Assembly (NCBI RefSeq): GCF_019711615.1
Contig: NZ_JAIGNS010000001.1
Span: forward strand, 682,001-746,000
Origin: Qipengyuania intermedia
Lineage (GTDB): Bacteria; Pseudomonadota; Alphaproteobacteria; Sphingomonadales; Sphingomonadaceae
Length of the DNA stretch: 64,000 nt
Direction of reading: 5' to 3'
The translations under genes and the position numbers were made by a program. The notes beneath the pieces are model-generated. The model was given only the letters and a program-made list of their open reading frames with translations. It had not been told where the DNA came from and did no database searches. Position 1 is the stretch's first letter. Each line of letters opens with the position of its first letter. Shown piece by piece: positions 44,653 to 53,308 of the stretch.

Positions 44653-45186
44653 CTACTTACGCGTGACCACGCTCCGACTCATTGGGGCAAGCTTCGCAAG
44701 GAAACGGTTTTGCGCCCCGAACGGCACGCCCCTTTCGCGCATCGCTCGCTGTAGGTTCTCGACCAGCGCATTCATGTCGGGCTTCCGGATGCCGAGGCCT
44801 GCATGCGAGCTTTCCATATCGCGGCCGGTGTAGTCGCACCCGGCAGCCAGCAGATAACAGAATTGCTCGAACAGCGTCCGGCGCAGGCGCACATGGTCGT
44901 GTCCTTCAAAGATCGCGGCGATGCGCGGATCCTCGATGCTGAGGTCGACCATGCGGTTGACGATTGTCCGAATGCCTTCTTGGCCGCCGAAGTGTTCAGC
45001 CATGTGATCTCCCGATACGGGCTTGGCCCCGGCATTGGCGTTGCTTTGCTCGTATGGATCGACCGGAAGCTCCCCGGTGACCGGGTCGCGTACCTCTTCC
45101 TCGACGCCGAATTCGGCATCCCAGTCGACGGTCTCGGCGGGCGCCTGCTGGATCAGGAGAAGCGGAAGGAGGGCGGTAAGGCTCAT
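44653..45186 (-). CDS. Secreted group I truncated haemoglobin
   Basis: A 177-residue protein with a short N-terminal signal (ALLPLLLIQQAPA) and an acidic spacer, then a truncated globin. The region MAEHFGGQEGIRTIVNRMVD and the block YTGRDMESSHAGLGI carry the family pattern, with proximal His128. Such globins bind O2, NO or other small ligands. Export to the periplasm or envelope is unusual and is inferred from the leader. It is the first minus-strand gene of a gas/redox-type cluster, next to the DUF3034 gene. Confidence 0.87.
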   Translation of the reverse strand: MSLTALLPLLLIQQAPAETVDWDAEFGVEEEVRDPVTGELPVDPYEQSNANAGAKPVSGDHMAEHFGGQEGIRTIVNRMVDLSIEDPRIAAIFEGHDHVRLRRTLFEQFCYLLAAGCDYTGRDMESSHAGLGIRKPDMNALVENLQRAMRERGVPFGAQNRFLAKLAPMSRSVVTRK

Positions 45187-45197
45187 GGAAAATCCTG

Positions 45198-46097
45198 TCA
45201 GAATGCGACTTGGGCCTGAAGGAAGGCGCCGCGCTGGTCTTCGAATGTCGCGATGGAGCCGAGATCGGCATAGGCAGCGGTCAGCGTCAGGTTACGGGTG
45301 ACGGCGTAAGCGGCGAAGAGATCGAACCAGTCGTCTTCGCCAAGGCCGAGATTGTCGGGCTTGCTGCGGAACTCGACCCCAGTCACCAACCGGCGCGAGA
45401 ACTGATAGGCGGCTGCCCCTTCGAACTGCAGTGAATAACCTCCCCCGGCAACACTGCCGAAGCCCAGCAATCCGTTTTGGTTCGCCTTGGTGAGGCGCAT
45501 CGTCGCATCGAGCAGGAGCGACCGGGACAGCACGAGTTTGGTCGCGCTGAGCGTGAAATCCGTGCCGGTATCGTGTGCCGCCCCTACGGCTGCTGTGATT
45601 GCTCCGTCGAGATTGCGCTTGTGCTGCACACCCACTGCAATTTGCGGCATGTGCGGCGCGCCATAAACGAGATCGCCGGCAAGGCGCAGCTTGGCCCCGT
45701 AAACATCCTGGTTCAGCGTATAGCCCTGGCCGATCCCTAGCGCCGCCCCGACATCGCGAGTGTCGAAATTCTGCCGCGCGTAGCTCAGCTCCATCCGGTC
45801 GGCGATCCCGATTGCAACCCCTTGGCTCTGGTAGGCATAGTCCGGCAAGGCGATGAATGTGGCGTGTGCCTGCAGGCCGAATCCGCGATCCGATTGTCGT
45901 CCGGCGATCGTCGCCCAATTGGCGATACCACCCCCGCTCGCACCGTCGACGGCGCTGATGCCATTGGTGAGGAGAAGCTTGGCATTGTACTCCGCAGGCG
46001 GCGGAGGCGCGGCAGTCTCGTCTCCCTGCGCGGCGGCCTGGGAAGAGGCAATTGCAGTGAGGGAAGCCAGGAGAGCGGTAAGCGGGTGCGCTTTCAT
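45198..46097 (-). CDS. DUF3034 family exported beta-barrel-like protein
   Basis: A 299-residue protein with a signal peptide (LLASLTAIASSQAAAQ) and a beta-strand-rich body typical of outer-membrane proteins, with strands such as TLTAAYADLGSIATF and the terminal aromatic residue in AFLQAQVAF. YNAKLLLTNGISAVDGASGG resembles DUF3034. It starts 12 nt from the globin gene in the same orientation, and it diverges from the cupredoxin gene across about 87 nt. Confidence 0.85.
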   Translation of the reverse strand: MKAHPLTALLASLTAIASSQAAAQGDETAAPPPPAEYNAKLLLTNGISAVDGASGGGIANWATIAGRQSDRGFGLQAHATFIALPDYAYQSQGVAIGIADRMELSYARQNFDTRDVGAALGIGQGYTLNQDVYGAKLRLAGDLVYGAPHMPQIAVGVQHKRNLDGAITAAVGAAHDTGTDFTLSATKLVLSRSLLLDATMRLTKANQNGLLGFGSVAGGGYSLQFEGAAAYQFSRRLVTGVEFRSKPDNLGLGEDDWFDLFAAYAVTRNLTLTAAYADLGSIATFEDQRGAFLQAQVAF

Positions 46098-46184
46098 TCG
46101 CCCCCTCTCGCAGAACAGGGTGCATTAATGGTTAACCAGCCTGAGGGGATTTCTTAAGGGTTTCGGCCCTAGTGGGCGGATCGA

Positions 46185-46796
46185 TTGACCTATCGTGTCG
46201 CCTTCCTGGCAGCTCTTGCCCTCGTGCCCGCGTCTATTGTTTGGGCATCCTCATCAGTCCCCGTCCGGGTGCAGGTGGTGGACGAGCGCGGCGTGCCGGT
46301 CAGCAATGCCGTCGTAGAAATCGATGCGGATGCGCAAGGTTCGGGTCGGATTACTTTCCCTTGGCGGATGGCGATGGCCCAGCGCGGCGAGCAGTTCGTG
46401 CCCGGCACGCTGGTCGTTGCCAAGGGCAGCACGGTCGCTTTTCCCAATCTCGACCGGGTCCGCCATTCGATCTACAGCTTCTCCAAACCCGCCAGCTTCG
46501 AGATCGACCTCTACGGCCGTGACCAGACACGATCACACAGTTTTCCCGTGTCCGGCTCCGTCAAACTGGGGTGCAAAATCCATGACGAGATGCGCGGCTA
46601 CATTCGCGTGGTCGACACGCCCCATGCCGGGAAGAGCGATGCCAATGGCTATGTTCAATTGACGGGGGTTCCGACCGGCGGCGCAAGGATCACCGTATGG
46701 CACCCGCAACTGCGCGCGCCGGGAGGTGAAATCGGTCGGTCGGTCAGGATTTCGGGCGGCAGCAATCGCCACGTGATGAAGGTCACCATGCGATGA
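46185..46796 (+). CDS. Periplasmic cupredoxin-like methylamine-utilisation-type protein
   Basis: A 203-residue protein with a signal peptide (AFLAALALVPASIVWAS). The copper-site pattern of type I cupredoxins is complete: His94 in VRHSIYS, Cys130 and His133 in LGCKIHDEM, and Met136. Similar small periplasmic proteins are annotated methylamine utilisation proteins. A TTG start is the best supported; no ATG or GTG fits. It overlaps the following GGDEF-EAL gene by 4 nt, so the two are expressed together. Confidence 0.82.
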   Translation: MTYRVAFLAALALVPASIVWASSSVPVRVQVVDERGVPVSNAVVEIDADAQGSGRITFPWRMAMAQRGEQFVPGTLVVAKGSTVAFPNLDRVRHSIYSFSKPASFEIDLYGRDQTRSHSFPVSGSVKLGCKIHDEMRGYIRVVDTPHAGKSDANGYVQLTGVPTGGARITVWHPQLRAPGGEIGRSVRISGGSNRHVMKVTMR

Positions 46797-49105
46797 TCGT
46801 GTGGGGCAAGAACCTGCCGCAACTGCGCTTCGGCTCGCTCAAGCGGCGGATCGCGATGGTTTATGCCGCGCTGTTCACGATCGTGCTCGCGGTGGTGATG
46901 GTAGTGGTGAGCGCCAATATCGAGCGCTTCGGCGAACAGTCCGCGAGCCGGGACCTTGCGGCGAATGCCCGCGTGTTCGACGAGATCATCGAATTGCGCG
47001 CACGCCAGATGCGCGGCAGCGCGGACGTCCTCAGCCGCGACTTCGGCTTTCGCGAGGCGGTCGCAACCGGCGATAGACCGACCATCGCCAGCGCGCTGCG
47101 CTCGCTGCAATCGCGTTCGAACACCTCGGCCGCCTTCGTCGTCGGGCTGGACGGGGATTTAATCGGCGAAGAGGGCCAGGCCTACCCCGAGGTGGAATCG
47201 ATCTGGTACGAGCTCGACAACGGCGCGGAAAAAGGCGTCATTCGCCTTGGCGACACGCTCGCGCTTGCGGCCAGCTCTCCCATCGAGGCCCCCGACACGA
47301 TCGGCTGGCTCGTTCTTGCGCAGCCGCTCGATGCGAGCGAGATGGCCCGGCTTGCAGACCTCGCCGCAGTCGAAGTTGCCGCGAGGGTCGTCCACGCACC
47401 CGAACTCGCCGGCCCCTTGGCCGATGCGCAGCTTGCCCGGGTTATCGAAGCCGACGATGCGGCGCGCACGCTTTATCATGTGACCGCGCTCCCGACGCTC
47501 GACGACAGCGTGGAGCCGCGGCTGGTCCTCGGCCATTCGCTCGGCACGGCGCTCGCCGAATACGCGGGCCTCAAGTACCTGCTCGCACTCGTCGCGCTGG
47601 GCGGCCTGCTGCTGGTGCTTGTCCTGGGAAGCCGCGTCGCACGCGGTGTCACGGGACCGCTTGCCAAGCTCGATGCCGCGGTCCGCCGGTTCGCGGCAGG
47701 CGAAGATGTATCGCTCGCGATCGAGACGCAGGACGAGGTCGGGCGGCTCGCCGCAAGCTTCAACGACATGGTCGGCGCAATCGAGGAGCGGGAGCGCAAA
47801 ATCCTCCACGTGGGCCTGCACGACGGCCTGACCGACCTCCCCAACCGTAAGCTCTTCGTGGAACAGCTTGGCCAAACGTTGGCCCGCCTGGGACCCGATG
47901 AACGCCTGTTCGTCGCCTATTGCGATCTCGACGACTTCAAGGTCGTCAACGACACGCTCGGCCACCCGGCAGGAGACGAGCTCCTGCGCCAGGTCGCGTC
48001 ATCTCTGCGATGCCGGAGCGAATTCTCGCACATAGCGAGGCTCGGCGGCGATGAATTTGCGGTAATCATTCACGAGCGCGACCCGGCGGCCGACCTCGTG
48101 GACACGGCCCGGTTGCTGAAAGACTGCTTCGACCAGGACGTGACCATCGACGGGCAGAGCGCGCCCACTTCGGCGAGCATCGGCATTGCCGTGGCGCCGG
48201 GTGATGGAACCGATACGACTGTCCTTCTCAAGCACGCCGATCTTGCCCTCTACCGCGCCAAGCGTGACGGCAAGGCAACCTTCCATTTCTTCGAGCAGAG
48301 CCTCGACGAGCAGGCGCGCCGACGCCGCGAAATGGAGCTGGATCTGCGCTTGGCGATCAAGGACGGCGGGTTCGAACTGCACTTCCAGCCGCTTTATTCA
48401 CTTACCCACGAAAGGTTGCAGGGTTTCGAGGCGCTAATCCGCTGGAACCACCCGACCCGGGGTACCATCAGCCCGGCCGAGTTCATTCCGCTCGCGGAGG
48501 AAACCGGTCTTATCCTCCAGGTTGGCGAATGGGTGGTGCGCGAGGCCTGTCACATTGCGTCGGGTTGGCCCGAGGATATCTCGGTCGCTGTCAATATCTC
48601 GCCCAAGCAGTTTACCTATCCCGGACTGTCGACGACCATCCTGCAGGCGCTGACCAACAGCGGTCTTCCTCCGCAACGGCTCGAGTTGGAGATCACCGAA
48701 AGCGTGTTCATCGCCGATGTCGAGCACACGCTCTCAACGCTCCATTCGCTGCGCAATCTGGGAGTGCGCATCGCGCTCGACGATTTCGGAACGGGCTACT
48801 CGAGCCTGAGCTACCTGCGCCAGTTTCCTTTCGACAAAATCAAGATCGACCAGAGTTTCGTCCGCGACCTTGCCCAGCAGGGAAACAACGCACACGCCGT
48901 GATCCGCGCCATCACCACACTAGCGGATGCACTCAGCATGGAAACGCTTGCGGAAGGCGTCGAGGACGAACAGCAGTGCCGCATCCTTCGCGAGGAGGGT
49001 TGCGGCTCTATCCAGGGGTACCTGTTGAGCCGTCCGGTCCGTGCAGATGTCGTCCAGGAGATGTTGGCGCCAAGCGATCGGCGGCGTGCAGTCGGGGTCA
49101 TGTGA
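46793..49105 (+). CDS. Membrane GGDEF-EAL protein with CHASE4-like sensor and HAMP
   Basis: A 770-residue c-di-GMP enzyme. A membrane helix at about 24-43, a periplasmic sensor to about 262 (features like SNTSAAFVVGLDGD and IGWLVLAQPLD suggest CHASE4), a second helix near 263-285, HAMP at 285-337, GGDEF at about 348-505 with motif LGGDEF at 417-422, and EAL at about 520-760 with EALIRW at 546 and DDFGTGYSS. The inhibitory I-site RxxD is replaced upstream of GGDEF. Overlap with the cupredoxin gene implies the periplasmic redox state may drive it. Confidence 0.92.
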   Translation: MIVWGKNLPQLRFGSLKRRIAMVYAALFTIVLAVVMVVVSANIERFGEQSASRDLAANARVFDEIIELRARQMRGSADVLSRDFGFREAVATGDRPTIASALRSLQSRSNTSAAFVVGLDGDLIGEEGQAYPEVESIWYELDNGAEKGVIRLGDTLALAASSPIEAPDTIGWLVLAQPLDASEMARLADLAAVEVAARVVHAPELAGPLADAQLARVIEADDAARTLYHVTALPTLDDSVEPRLVLGHSLGTALAEYAGLKYLLALVALGGLLLVLVLGSRVARGVTGPLAKLDAAVRRFAAGEDVSLAIETQDEVGRLAASFNDMVGAIEERERKILHVGLHDGLTDLPNRKLFVEQLGQTLARLGPDERLFVAYCDLDDFKVVNDTLGHPAGDELLRQVASSLRCRSEFSHIARLGGDEFAVIIHERDPAADLVDTARLLKDCFDQDVTIDGQSAPTSASIGIAVAPGDGTDTTVLLKHADLALYRAKRDGKATFHFFEQSLDEQARRRREMELDLRLAIKDGGFELHFQPLYSLTHERLQGFEALIRWNHPTRGTISPAEFIPLAEETGLILQVGEWVVREACHIASGWPEDISVAVNISPKQFTYPGLSTTILQALTNSGLPPQRLELEITESVFIADVEHTLSTLHSLRNLGVRIALDDFGTGYSSLSYLRQFPFDKIKIDQSFVRDLAQQGNNAHAVIRAITTLADALSMETLAEGVEDEQQCRILREEGCGSIQGYLLSRPVRADVVQEMLAPSDRRRAVGVM

Positions 49106-49232
49106 ATGAGTCCCCCGAAAGGATAGTTCGAGAAACGGCGCTCGATACTAAAATTTCTTGGCGGCATTCTCGATCGCAATCGCACGAAGCGGCGCAGCTT
49201 GAAGCGGTCAGCTTCAATTTCATGTGGACTGT

Positions 49233-49291
49233 CCGCTTTCCACCTACTTCGTGACAGCTTCACCTAGCTAGCAGTGCGCCAAGAGCGGATA
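49233..49291. repeat. Degenerate direct repeat, copy A
   Basis: The stretch CCGCTTTCCACCTACTTCGT and on to GCCAAGAGC is related to the copy at 49859-49916, in the same orientation. By eye about three quarters of the bases match. It lies in the gap before the NTF2-like gene at 49332. Confidence 0.6.
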
Positions 49292-49331
49292 GGTCGCCAA
49301 GCACGCGAATGCCGTCGAGCGATGCGCCTTC

Positions 49332-49736
49332 TCAAGCGCCGCTCATCGCATTGGCCGTTCCCAGAGTATCGATATATTGCTGGAAGCGAACGACCTTGCC
49401 GCCCTCGATCGTCCACACATGCGCCGCCTGCACATCCAGTGGTTTGCCGGATTGTCGATGGCTTCCTTCATAGCGGCCCATTGCCACCACCCTGTCGCCG
49501 CCATCCACAATGTCGTTCATGTGGACGGCGAAACCATCCCAGTCCTCGGCGGTTCGCGCGAACACTCCCTCCATTATTTCTTCGGCACCCCGATAAGGGT
49601 TACGATCCGCGTAAGGATAGTTCTCCGCTTCGTTCCACACGACATCGGGTGCCAACGCGTCGGCGAAGCTCGCCATATCCCCAGCTGCCAACGCCGCATA
49701 AATTCCCTCGACCAATTCTCTCGAAGTGTCTTCCAT
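49332..49736 (-). CDS. NTF2/ketosteroid-isomerase-like protein
   Basis: A 134-residue NTF2-fold protein (ELVEGIYAALAAGDMASFAD, DVVWNEAENYPYADRNPYRG, VVAMGRYEGSHRQSGKPLD and KVVRFQQYIDT). It is a distinct sequence from the NTF2 gene at 29717. Function is unknown. A pair of degenerate direct repeats flanks the gene on both sides. Confidence 0.85.
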   Translation of the reverse strand: MEDTSRELVEGIYAALAAGDMASFADALAPDVVWNEAENYPYADRNPYRGAEEIMEGVFARTAEDWDGFAVHMNDIVDGGDRVVAMGRYEGSHRQSGKPLDVQAAHVWTIEGGKVVRFQQYIDTLGTANAMSGA

Positions 49737-49858
49737 CTTTCATCTCCCAATCGTGAGCGGCAGCATTGCGCTACATACACCAGTGCGGCTTCCCGGTGAG
49801 ACTATGCGGCACCGAAGGCCATGGGAAGACGCCTTGCGAGACGCCCCCGCAAAACCAG

Positions 49859-49916
49859 CCGCTTTTGACCCACTTCGTGACCCGTTCACCAAGCTAGCGC
49901 TGTGCCAGGAGCAGAC
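49859..49916. repeat. Degenerate direct repeat, copy B
   Basis: CCGCTTTTGACCCACTTCGT and on to GCCAGGAGC matches copy A at 49233-49291. The pair flanks the NTF2-like gene in the same orientation, the layout of a gene carried between direct repeats or of two remnants of a dispersed repeat. Confidence 0.6.
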
Positions 49917-49961
49917 CAGCCGCTAACGACCCGATTTCGGTCGTTGTCAGATGGCTTTTGA

Positions 49962-50492
49962 TTACCTGATTTTTGTCGTCAGTTTGATGCTGACCAGGCG
50001 CCAGCGCAATCCATCTCGCTCGAACCGATACGAGTTACCTTTCTGGTCATCGCGATCAGAAGGAGAGGCGATAAACTCATCGATCCCTATTCGTTCAAAC
50101 TCCCAATTCTCCGTTGTCTCCATCAATCGTGGCATCACTCCTGTCGGATCCTCAGAGTTAAGTTCGTCGGGTAGGCCTAAAGCGGCCGCGAATTGCCAGT
50201 CTCCATAAGGCTCGACGACGAAGGCTCTGATCGCATTTGGATCGGTCATCGCATCGAGAACAACGTGTTTTGTCAAAGGAGGCGGATATGTCTCGAATTG
50301 CGGCAACATCTGCTGCTCGAAGCTCGATCGCACTTTGTCACGATCGTAAAATGCGGTCAGTTCCTGAGACGCTGTGTTCCAATCACTGAGCTGTGAGATA
50401 GCGTAACGAGGTGACAGAAAATACCAGCCCACGAAAAATAGCGCAGGTCCGAAAACGACCGCGGCAATCGAAAGAGAGCGCGCGAACCTCAT
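49962..50492 (-). CDS. DUF2939 family membrane-anchored protein
   Basis: A 176-residue protein with one N-terminal hydrophobic segment (LSIAAVVFGPALFFVGWYFL), followed by YAISQLSDWNTASQELTAFYDRDKVRSSF, the pattern of DUF2939. A TTG 33 nt upstream gives an 11-residue longer protein, but ATG 50492 is favoured. No clear ribosome site. Function unknown. It is the last gene before the decayed integration region. Confidence 0.75.
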   Translation of the reverse strand: MRFARSLSIAAVVFGPALFFVGWYFLSPRYAISQLSDWNTASQELTAFYDRDKVRSSFEQQMLPQFETYPPPLTKHVVLDAMTDPNAIRAFVVEPYGDWQFAAALGLPDELNSEDPTGVMPRLMETTENWEFERIGIDEFIASPSDRDDQKGNSYRFERDGLRWRLVSIKLTTKIR

Positions 50493-50662
50493 GGCAGTCG
50501 AGGTCGCGCCCGATCGATTGCGCAACTGTTTAGTTTGTAACCAATCACTCAGGGTCTATCCGATTCAGCGGCAGCTTGAGGCGATATATTCTATAAAACC
50601 AGACAATCCGCTATCCACCCAAAATCAGACGTTCACGAGCGCTTGCCAAACGGGAAAGCAGA

Positions 50663-50680
50663 CCTTCCGTTTTTGGAAGG
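50663..50680. other. Perfect 6 bp hairpin in the decayed integration region
   Basis: CCTTCC (50663-50668) and GGAAGG (50675-50680) form a short stem around GTTTTT. It lies just after the integrase pseudogene and may be a terminator for it, though the stem is short. Confidence 0.5.
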
Positions 50681-50692
50681 GCTGCCTAACGG

Positions 50693-51260
50693 TCAGATCT
50701 CAGTTCTCTCCGCTAGTTGGAGAGCATCTTCGACGTCCACACCGAGATACCGCACAGTGTTCTAAATCTTCGAGTGCCCGAGCAGGATCTGAATGGCCCT
50801 GAGATTACCAGTGGCTTTCTAGATCATCGAGGCCTTGGTTCGTCTGAGTGAATGCCTTCCAAACTCCTCACGCCGGAGCCCGATGGCGGTGACCCACTCA
50901 TCTACGAGACGCGCGTTCTGCCGTGTACCTAAATGGCCATTGCGATCTATGCGGCTTGGGAAGGTACAGGCGTCGATTGCACCTCCTCTCCGCTCGAGCC
51001 AAGACCAGAGACTGGTGCGAACATCTCCGGTGAGCCCGAACTGCACTGGACGGTGGGTCTTCTGCTGCACAACTGTTGCTCGGCGCCTCATCTCCGAGCC
51101 AGCAACCAGGTCCCCGATCCTGATATTCACCAAATCACATCCGCGTTATTCGCTATCGATCGCCAGGTCGAACAGCGCTCGGTCTCTGAGCCTGCCTTCT
51201 CTGTCCAGAACGTGACGGCCATCGACATTGAAATCCCGCAGCCTGCCGAGAGCATCTGAG
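50693..51260 (-). pseudogene. Tyrosine recombinase (integrase) pseudogene
   Basis: The minus strand encodes an integrase that is interrupted by three in-frame stops. Reading gives RALFDLAIDSE, stop, RGCDLVNIRIGDLVAG, then HSLRRTKASMI, stop, KATGNLRAIQILLGHSK, I, stop, NTVRYLGVDVEDAL. The TAA is at 51146-51148 and the TAGs at 50819-50821 and 50762-50764. HSLRRT and the LGH block are core catalytic parts of phage-type integrases, and the Tyr is in VRYLG. The gene is therefore inactivated by point mutations. The N-terminus is degraded or absent. Confidence 0.88.
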
Positions 51261-51420
51261 GTCACGAAGAGTTACCGTTGTGACTTGCCAGCGATTGCTA
51301 GTGCGCGCCAAAACCCAGGAAACGCCTATCACTGATTTATGGAACTTAAACGCCGTGGCCTGTTGGACCGTAGACGTATAGGCGGCCTCGCGTCAGCAAG
51401 GCTATGCGACAAAGCGCGCC

Positions 51421-51660
51421 GTGGAGATCGTTGGGGCCAGAATCCGTAAGATGCGCGAGGACACAGGATTCTCGCAGGAGAAGTTCGCTCAGAAGATCCA
51501 GATCGATCGATCATATTGTGGCCGCATTGAGCGGGGTGGTCAGAATATAAGCGTCTCTACGACCTGCACGATCGCTGCAGGTTTAGGGGTCAGCCCGGCC
51601 GTCCTTCTTGCCGATTTGACGATATCTGACTTCTCGGGGTCTGCGCACACCGAGACTTGA
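51421..51660 (+). CDS. XRE-family HTH transcriptional regulator
   Basis: A 79-residue single helix-turn-helix of the XRE type: ARIRKMREDTGFSQEKFAQK, then IDRSYCGRIERGGQNISVST and AAGLGVSPAVLLAD. A GTG start is used. Its position between an integrase pseudogene and a tRNA marks it as probable remaining cargo of an integrated element. Its targets are unknown; it may self-regulate. Confidence 0.85.
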   Translation: MEIVGARIRKMREDTGFSQEKFAQKIQIDRSYCGRIERGGQNISVSTTCTIAAGLGVSPAVLLADLTISDFSGSAHTET

Positions 51661-51818
51661 ACGATTTATGTCGCATCTATGTCGCAGGGAGCTACTCGCA
51701 CTTGCGCGCATGGCCGTGTAACCCGCGGAAATCCAAGAAAAAATCCTGCGGTGCTGATTGGTACTCAAAAACCGTGGCACATCAAGCACGATGTTCCTGA
51801 TTTCCAAAGGAAAAGCAA

Positions 51819-51892
51819 TGGATGCCCCGTGAGGATTCGAACCTCAATTGACGGAGTCAGAGTCCGTAGTCTTACCATTAGACGACGGGGCA
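51819..51892 (-). tRNA. tRNA-Gln (anticodon CUG)
   Basis: The minus-strand sequence folds as a tRNA. The acceptor stem is TGCCCCG with CGGGGCA, the anticodon stem ACGGA/TCCGT carries loop CTCTGAC, giving CTG in the DNA (CUG), and the T arm is TGAGG with TTCGAAT and CCTCA. The 3' CCA is encoded. An integrase pseudogene and XRE gene lie about 150-1100 nt away. Confidence 0.96.
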
Positions 51893-52069
51893 TCATCATC
51901 ACCGGCCATGCGCGAGAATCGCAAGCGATGCCGGGAGAGGAGGCGCACTTAGTTTCGCTCCTTCCCGAGGTCAACCCTTGTGCTTGCCCCCGAGGCCTCT
52001 CGTCGCTAGCATCCCGGCCAAGTCCCCGTGCGCGATGGTTCGTGCGGGAGGATAGAAAGAAGATACCCC

Positions 52070-53308
52070 ATGGCGGACCAATCTCCGCCGGACAGTAAAA
52101 GGGGGCATGGGAAAAAGAGGGGCGGCACGTCCGGCAAGGTAGCCGATTTCCGCTACAAGCGCCCTTCCCGGCCCGATGGCAAGAAAGGCCGTAAACCGGC
52201 CTCCCGCGCGGCGCAACCGCGTGCCGGGGAAAAGCCGCGCAATCCTTTCGACAAACCCCAGCAGCACCAGCAATCGCAAGCCCGCCCGCACCAGCGCAGG
52301 CAGGCCTACGCCGCGCTCGATCTCGGCACCAATAATTGTCGCCTCCTGATCGCGCGGCCTTCGGGCGAAAATTTCACCGTGATCGATGCGTTCAGCCGCG
52401 TCGTGCGCCTCGGCGAAGGCTTGGCCGCGAGCGGCAAGCTGTCGGACGCCTCGATGGAGCGCACGCTGGCCGCCCTGCACGTTTGCGCGGAAAAACTGCG
52501 CCGCCGCCACGTCCACCTCGCCCGCTCGGTTGCCACCGAAGCGTGCCGGCGTGCCTCGAACGGCGAAGCGTTTATCGAGCGCGTGCGCGAGGAAACGGGC
52601 ATCGTGCTCGACATCATCTCGGCGCAGGAAGAAGCGCGCCTCGCGGTCCTTGGATGCCACATCCTGCTGGAAGACGGGCCCGGTCCTGCAGTCATTTTCG
52701 ATATCGGCGGCGGGTCGACCGAACTGGTCCTCGTCGAACCGAGCGGTGCGGTCCCGCGCATCCTCGACTGGATGAGCGTGCCGTGGGGCGTCGTGTCGCT
52801 GACCGATACGGTGACAGGATCGGACGAGAGCCTCGAAACCCGGCTCGACCGCTACAACCGGATGCGCCGGACGGTCCGCGACAGCTTCGCCGACTTCGCG
52901 CAGCGTATCGAAAGCCATATCGGCGGAGAGCACCCCATTCGCCTGCTCGGCACGAGCGGGACGGTGACCACGCTTGCCAGCCTCCATCTCGAACTGCCGC
53001 AATACGACCGGCGGGCGGTGGACGGGCTGATCCTGGAATCGCAGGCGATGCGCAATATCTCGACCCGCCTTTCCAGGATGAGCGGTCAGGAGCGCCAGCA
53101 ATTGCCGTGCATCGGTGACGACCGCGCCAATCTGGTCGTGGCAGGCTGCGCGATCCTGGAATCGATCCTCGATATCTGGCCGTCCGAAACGCTGGGCGTG
53201 GCAGATCGCGGCATTCGCGAAGGCATCCTGCGCAGCCTGATGGCCGCCGATGCCGACGGGGAACGCAGCCGCGTCGCCCTGCAACGCATGAGGGAGCAGG
53301 ATGTATGA
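52070..53308 (+). CDS. ppx: Ppx/GppA-family exopolyphosphatase/pppGpp phosphatase
   Basis: A 412-residue ASKHA-fold phosphatase. The first 80 residues are basic, low complexity and disordered. The core begins AALDLGTNNCRLLI; FDIGGGSTELVLVE and LLGTSGTVTTLASLHL are the other phosphate-binding motifs. It hydrolyses polyphosphate and/or pppGpp, with the exact substrate not resolved by sequence. Start at ATG 52070 lacks a good ribosome site. It overlaps rlmE by 4 nt (ATGA). Confidence 0.92.
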   Translation: MADQSPPDSKRGHGKKRGGTSGKVADFRYKRPSRPDGKKGRKPASRAAQPRAGEKPRNPFDKPQQHQQSQARPHQRRQAYAALDLGTNNCRLLIARPSGENFTVIDAFSRVVRLGEGLAASGKLSDASMERTLAALHVCAEKLRRRHVHLARSVATEACRRASNGEAFIERVREETGIVLDIISAQEEARLAVLGCHILLEDGPGPAVIFDIGGGSTELVLVEPSGAVPRILDWMSVPWGVVSLTDTVTGSDESLETRLDRYNRMRRTVRDSFADFAQRIESHIGGEHPIRLLGTSGTVTTLASLHLELPQYDRRAVDGLILESQAMRNISTRLSRMSGQERQQLPCIGDDRANLVVAGCAILESILDIWPSETLGVADRGIREGILRSLMAADADGERSRVALQRMREQDV

